From JBBRUG01 sp038247995 (GTDB lineage Bacteria > Chloroflexota > Chloroflexia > Chloroflexales > Chloroflexaceae), in contig JBBRUG010000128.1 in NCBI GenBank assembly GCA_038247995.1, positions 1 to 15,189 of the forward strand: 15,189 nucleotides of DNA. The letters are read 5' to 3'. The first letter of the stretch is position 1. Each line of letters begins with the position of its first letter. The notes beneath the pieces were generated by a model. It made no database searches and was not told the DNA's origin. It saw only the letters and a list, made by a program, of their open reading frames with translations. Made by a program: the position numbers and the translations under genes. Positions 12,055 through 15,189 of this stretch are shown piece by piece.

Positions 12055-13041
12055 CTACTTCTTCCCCTTCAGCACGCTCCGAATGGCATAGATGAGGCTA
12101 TTGGCGTTCGGCTTTGATGCCGCTGAGAGATCTTTGGCATAGGGGAGCGGCACTTCCAGGCCGGCAACACGCTGTACGGGTGCATCGAGGTGATCGAAGG
12201 CTTCTTCCTGGATCGTGGCGGCGATCTCGGCGGTGATGCCGTACGAATACCAGTCCTCGGCGATCACCACGGCGCGGTTGGTTTTGCGCACCGATTCAAT
12301 AATCGTCGGGCGGTCGAGCGGGCGCAGCGAGCGCAGGTCAACCACCTCGACCGAGATGCCCTCTTGTTCGAGCTTTTGGGCAACCTGCATGGCGATCGCG
12401 GTCATACGCGAGTAACTGACCACCGTGACGTCGGTGCCCGCGCGTTTCACTTCGGCGACGCCGATCGGCACGACATAATCTTCGTCTTCGGGCACTTCAC
12501 CCTTGGTATCGTAGAGGGCGAGGCTCTCGATAAAGATCACCGGGTCGTCGTCGCGGATGGCGGCGCGCATCAAGCCCTTCGCGTCGTAGGGGTTGGAAGG
12601 GGCGACGACCTTAAGGCCGGGGCAATAGGCAAACCAGTTTTCGAACGACTGCGAGTGGGTTGCGCCGAGTTGGCCGGTGCCGCCGGAGGGCGTGCGAATG
12701 ACCATCGGCACGCGCACCTGGCCGCCGAACATATAGTGGATTTTGGAGGCGTGGTTAACGACCTGGTCGATCGCGACGAGGATGAAGTTGATCGTCATAA
12801 TTTCGACGACGGGGCGCAGGCCGAGCATCGCCGCGCCAATGGCAATGCCGACGAAGCCTTCCTCGGCAATCGGCGTATCGACGACCCGCTTCGGACCGAA
12901 CTCGGCGAGCAAGCCCTCGGTGATCCGATACGAACCCTGGAAGACGCCGATCTCCTCGCCCATGAGGAGCACATTCTCGTCGCGGGCTAATTCTTCGCCA
13001 AGCGTATCGTTGAGCGCCTGGCGGTACGTAATAATAGGCAT
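12055..13041 (-). CDS. pdhB: Pyruvate dehydrogenase E1 component, beta subunit
   Basis: With the alpha subunit it decarboxylates pyruvate using thiamine diphosphate and acetylates the lipoyl arm of E2. Its 328 residues match the transketolase-like E1-beta family: an N-terminal pyrimidine-binding part with GEEIGVFQGSYRIT (28-41), DTPIAEEGFVG (55-65) holding the Glu60 that activates the cofactor, RTPSGGTG and THSQSFE, then a C-terminal transketolase domain (VVDLRSLRPLD...). ATG 13041 follows a TGAGGAATT ribosome site. It comes 59 nt after pdhA and before pdhC in the order A-B-C. An acetoin dehydrogenase beta subunit is the closest alternative. Confidence 0.93.
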   Translation of the reverse strand: MPIITYRQALNDTLGEELARDENVLLMGEEIGVFQGSYRITEGLLAEFGPKRVVDTPIAEEGFVGIAIGAAMLGLRPVVEIMTINFILVAIDQVVNHASKIHYMFGGQVRVPMVIRTPSGGTGQLGATHSQSFENWFAYCPGLKVVAPSNPYDAKGLMRAAIRDDDPVIFIESLALYDTKGEVPEDEDYVVPIGVAEVKRAGTDVTVVSYSRMTAIAMQVAQKLEQEGISVEVVDLRSLRPLDRPTIIESVRKTNRAVVIAEDWYSYGITAEIAATIQEEAFDHLDAPVQRVAGLEVPLPYAKDLSAASKPNANSLIYAIRSVLKGKK

Positions 13042-13060
13042 AATTCCTCACAGATCGAAC

Positions 13061-13096
13061 GGTGGTAGACGCGCAGCGCGCTGCAATGCTACCGCC
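13061..13096 (-). promoter_or_regulatory. Hairpin between pdhA and pdhB with a 12-bp palindrome at its tip
   Basis: GGTGGTAG (13061-13068) pairs with CTACCGCC (13089-13096) with one mismatch, and encloses the perfect palindrome GCAGCGCGCTGC (13073-13084). It fills most of the 59-nt pdhA-pdhB gap, ends 19 nt before the pdhB start, and has no T-run. Confidence 0.55.
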
Positions 13097-13100
13097 ACAT

Positions 13101-14168
13101 TTACACCTCGCCCCGATTGATCCTGACTGCACGCATGGCGTCCTCGGTGCCGGGGATATTGGGTACCGGGGAGGCATACATATTGTCGTAGAGCTCCTCA
13201 AACTTCGGCTCGGGGCTTGCATTGGCGAAATCGATCGCCTCCTGGACTTCTTTTTCGACTTTGTCGACGGCGGCCTTCAGCCAAACATCGTCGGCAATGC
13301 CGTTGTCGTGGAGCATGGTGGCGAAGTTGCGCACCGGATCGTGCTCTTCACGGCCCTGGCGCACAAAGTTTGGATCGCGGTAACGATCGGCGTCGATCAC
13401 CGAGTGACCACGGAAGCGGAAGCTCACCAGATCGAGGATGGCCGGTTCGCCCTCTGCTTCAGCCTTGGTGCGCAGGCGACGTACGGCATCGCGCACGGCG
13501 AGCATGTCGGTGCCGTCGATCTGTTCGCCGTGGATGCGGAACGAGGCGCCTTTCTTCCAGAGATCGGGTTCGGAGGAGCCCATTTCGACGCTGGTGCCCA
13601 TGCCGTAGCCGTTATTGACAATAAAGAAGAGCACCGGACACTTCCAGAGCTTGGCGAGGTTGAGCGACTCATAGAAGGCGCCGATGTTGGTTGTACCATC
13701 GCCCATCTGGGCCACGACAACGCCGGGCTTGCCCTGGTAGCGCAGGGCGTAAGCGGCGCCGACGGCAAGCGGCACCTGGCCGCCGACGATCGCGTAGCCG
13801 CCCATAAAATGCTTCTCGGCGTCGAAGAGGTGCATCGAGCCGCCGCGACCGCGAGCGACGCCGCCTTCCTTACCGAATAATTCAGCCATCACCGGGCCGG
13901 GCGGCACACCGCGGGCAAGCACATAACCATGCTCACGGTAGTTAGTATAAATATAGTCGTCGGGCGTCAGTGCGGCCATCAGGCCGACAATCGTAGCCTC
14001 TTCACCGATGTTTAAGTGGCAATAACCGCCAATCCGGGCCTTGACGTACATCTCGCTGGTGCGCTCTTCGAAGCGTCGGAGCAGCAGCATCTGGTAATAA
14101 TAATGCTTTAGCTCATCGGCGTTCTCGCGCTCCAGAGCGGAACGAGCCGGATCCGCTACCTTAGCCAT
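13101..14168 (-). CDS. pdhA: Pyruvate dehydrogenase E1 component, alpha subunit
   Basis: E1 alpha binds thiamine diphosphate together with E1 beta. I start it at ATG 14168, because AAGGAG lies 7 nt upstream and the protein then begins MAKVADPARSALE. The frame continues 25 codons further (to 14243), but that part crosses the palindrome at 14193-14205 and is not protein-like. Its 355 residues are typical. The cofactor motif GDG (156-158) through N185-N186 is clear, preceded by GRGGSMHLF (108-115), with the later loop FRFRGHSVIDADRYRDP. The CBS-rubredoxin gene lies 113 nt upstream on the same strand. The promoter was not clearly seen. Confidence 0.93.
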   Translation of the reverse strand: MAKVADPARSALERENADELKHYYYQMLLLRRFEERTSEMYVKARIGGYCHLNIGEEATIVGLMAALTPDDYIYTNYREHGYVLARGVPPGPVMAELFGKEGGVARGRGGSMHLFDAEKHFMGGYAIVGGQVPLAVGAAYALRYQGKPGVVVAQMGDGTTNIGAFYESLNLAKLWKCPVLFFIVNNGYGMGTSVEMGSSEPDLWKKGASFRIHGEQIDGTDMLAVRDAVRRLRTKAEAEGEPAILDLVSFRFRGHSVIDADRYRDPNFVRQGREEHDPVRNFATMLHDNGIADDVWLKAAVDKVEKEVQEAIDFANASPEPKFEELYDNMYASPVPNIPGTEDAMRAVRINRGEV

Positions 14169-14281
14169 CAACACACTCCTTATCATGTATGCGGCGCCTG
14201 GCGCCAACCCGCTGGAGGGCGTCGGGAGAGCCGTAGATCGCAACGTATGCTGCGGGCCGGGCCGCAGCCGATTGGTTGACC
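14169..14281 (-). promoter_or_regulatory. CBS gene-pdhA gap: two strong inverted repeats
   Basis: GCTGCGG (14249-14255) and CCGCAGC (14262-14268) form a 7-bp GC stem with a 6-nt loop just after the CBS gene, with no T-run; it may be a weak terminator or attenuator. GGCGCC-T-GGCGCC (14193-14205) is a perfect inverted repeat 25 nt upstream of the pdhA start and could be an operator. No convincing -35/-10 was found, so pdhA may be co-transcribed with the CBS gene. Confidence 0.5.
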
Positions 14282-14755
14282 TTACATCCCGGGCGGCACA
14301 ACATCATGGATGAAGGCATTTTTACCGGCGCCACAGAGCGGGCACTGCTCGGGCGGCTCCATGCCGCGCACGATCTCGCCGCAGACGCCGCAGACCCAGC
14401 GCATCGCAATCTGGCGCACCAGATCCGAACGGCTGACGATGCCCACCACGCGGTTGTTATCGACCACCGGCACGCGCCGGATGCGCTGATTCGTCAGCAA
14501 GTGTTGCACCTGCTCAACGTCGGTGTCCGGCGTGACGCTGATCACGCCACGGGTCATAATATCGGCAACAACACGGCCCGCCTTGGCGATCAGGTCGTGT
14601 TCGGTGACGAGCCCTACCAGCCCACCGGAATCGTTCACAACCGGCACGCCGCTAATCCGGTTCCGGGCCAGGGTACGCGCTGCATCCTCAATGGTGGCTT
14701 CATCGAGGATGACGATCACGTCTCGCGTCATGATCTCGCTGGCTTTCATCGGCAT
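14282..14755 (-). CDS. CBS-domain pair with a C-terminal rubredoxin-like metal ribbon (157 aa)
   Basis: Two CBS motifs form a Bateman pair that usually binds adenine nucleotides. The first (about 5-58) has ASEIMTRDVIVI and GVPVVNDSGGLVGLVTEHDL; the second (about 62-116) has VADIMTRGVISV and RVPVVDNNRVVGIVSRSDL. The last 40 residues hold C122-x2-C125-x12-C138-x2-C141 (CGVCGEIVRGMEPPEQCPLC), the spacing and PPE context of the rubredoxin-like domain of rubrerythrins, so an iron or zinc site is expected. The mix suggests a sensor of energy state and possibly redox or metal. No DNA-binding or catalytic domain is present. It lies upstream of pdhABC on the same strand. ATG 14755 is used; ATG 14749 is an alternative, and neither has a strong ribosome site. 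Confidence 0.9.
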   Translation of the reverse strand: MPMKASEIMTRDVIVILDEATIEDAARTLARNRISGVPVVNDSGGLVGLVTEHDLIAKAGRVVADIMTRGVISVTPDTDVEQVQHLLTNQRIRRVPVVDNNRVVGIVSRSDLVRQIAMRWVCGVCGEIVRGMEPPEQCPLCGAGKNAFIHDVVPPGM

Positions 14756-14874
14756 TAACTTTCTTCGTTACAGATTCGTCGCATTATTTGTGACTAACAT
14801 CACAAAGAATTTCCAAAACGCGCTGGCGTTCGGATTACAGCGCAGCCTCTATGCCGCAGCGCTATGCCGCCCTT

Positions 14875-14883
14875 AGTATAACA
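14875..14883 (-). promoter_or_regulatory. Extended -10 upstream of the CBS-rubredoxin gene
   Basis: On the minus strand TGT-TATACT (14883-14875) matches an extended -10, identical to the one before the LOG-family gene. There is no good -35. The leader would be about 110 nt. It may drive the CBS gene and the pdh genes. Confidence 0.4.
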
Positions 14884-14969
14884 GACCTTTTCCGGAATGT
14901 GGGCCAGGGCTGGTTCTGGGACAGGGATCAGCAACGTCGCTGATCCGCGCCATCCGCACCCCCGACCCC

Positions 14970-15189
14970 CGCTCCGTCAGGCGGAGAGGAGGAGCCGGAC
15001 GGCAGTACGATGCCCGATCTCCCTGCTCCCGTTCAGGGAGCGGGGACGGGCTTGCAGGTGTAGGGTTTTTACAGGATCGCGTCCCAATGCGCTATTTCCC
15101 TCATCCCCCCAGCCCCCTTCTCCCTCAAGGGGAGCAGGGGGAGCCGCCGAAGAATGGCGTCCTGATGCGGTCGGAAACCCCTCTCCCGC
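14970..15189. repeat. Cluster of GC-rich palindromic intergenic repeats
   Basis: No gene is seen from 14756 to the right edge. Three hairpins occur: CTCCG/CGGAG (14972-14976/14982-14986); TCCCTGCTCCC/GGGAGCGGGGA (15020-15030/15036-15046, one G-T pair); and CCCCC+CTCCC with GGGAG+GGGGG (15113-15141, 2-nt internal mismatch). The GCGTCC-x2-ATGCG segment at 15079 recurs at 15157, so a diverged unit of about 78 bp is repeated in tandem and continues off the edge. The 'CCCCCAGCCCCCTTCTCCC' style of sequence is familiar from dispersed intergenic repeats of Chloroflexales. Confidence 0.6.

Noticed and set aside
12190..13880. Long plus-strand frames (266 and 272 codons) opposite pdhB and pdhA
   Set aside because: His/Asp/Val/Gly-rich antisense shadows of conserved pdh genes; the minus-strand proteins are clear family matches.
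14169..14243. 25-codon N-terminal extension of pdhA
   Set aside because: It has no ribosome site, crosses a perfect palindrome, and ATG 14168 has an ideal AAGGAG.
14970..15189. CRISPR array at the right edge
   Set aside because: Units are diverged, unevenly spaced and palindromic with no spacer regularity; they fit intergenic repeats.

Overview
The window looks like chromosome from a filamentous anoxygenic phototroph of the Chloroflexales (Chloroflexus/Oscillochloris-like). The grounds are moderately GC-rich DNA, a pyruvate dehydrogenase of the split E1-alpha/E1-beta type, DUF4397 and Pro/Thr-rich lipoprotein genes, and C/G-rich 'CCCCCAGCCCCCTTCTCCC' repeats at the right edge. This assignment is inference from style and gene families and was not checked by alignment. 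No rRNA, tRNA, CRISPR array, insertion sequence or phage gene was seen.

Left third (1-4300), loosely packed. The 5' end of a minus-strand membrane-protein gene runs off the left edge (1-46) behind a clear sigma70-type promoter. It is divergent from a 54-residue gene (318-482) with its own strong promoter and a structured leader. A second small gene (695-919), a multi-pass membrane protein (1349-2062), a secreted DUF4397 surface protein (2381-3181) and a Pro/Thr-rich lipoprotein (3518-4297) follow. Each is separated by gaps holding promoters, inverted repeats or hairpins. The lipoprotein leader is especially structured.

Middle (4400-9521). A likely operon runs from an unknown four-TM membrane protein (4518-5423) through an 82-residue hypothetical (5480-5728) and nadD (NAD synthesis) to rsmG (16S rRNA m7G527 methylation), with an ATGA overlap between the last two. 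Next is pspA (membrane-stress protein) as a single gene with its own promoter, a 16-bp palindrome in its leader and an intrinsic terminator. It converges on tdk (thymidine kinase), which is divergent from a LOG-family nucleotide-binding protein.

Right third (9664-14755), all minus strand. In transcription order it reads: a CBS-pair protein with a rubredoxin-like zinc/iron ribbon, pdhA, pdhB, pdhC, then rfbB (dTDP-glucose 4,6-dehydratase). pdhABC supply E1 alpha, E1 beta and E2 of pyruvate dehydrogenase; no E3 (dihydrolipoamide dehydrogenase) gene is present. Both pdh intercistronic gaps hold strong hairpins without U-tracts.

The end (14756-15189) has the CBS-gene upstream region and then a cluster of GC-rich hairpin repeats.

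Two recurring themes stand out. Five promoters share an extended -10 of the form TGCTANNAT, and several have perfect inverted repeats placed on or just after the core promoter. No complete novel enzymatic or defence system is visible. The strongest candidates for something undescribed are the branched leader RNA before the lipoprotein, the small gene at 318-482 with its leader, and the CBS-rubredoxin protein upstream of pdhABC.
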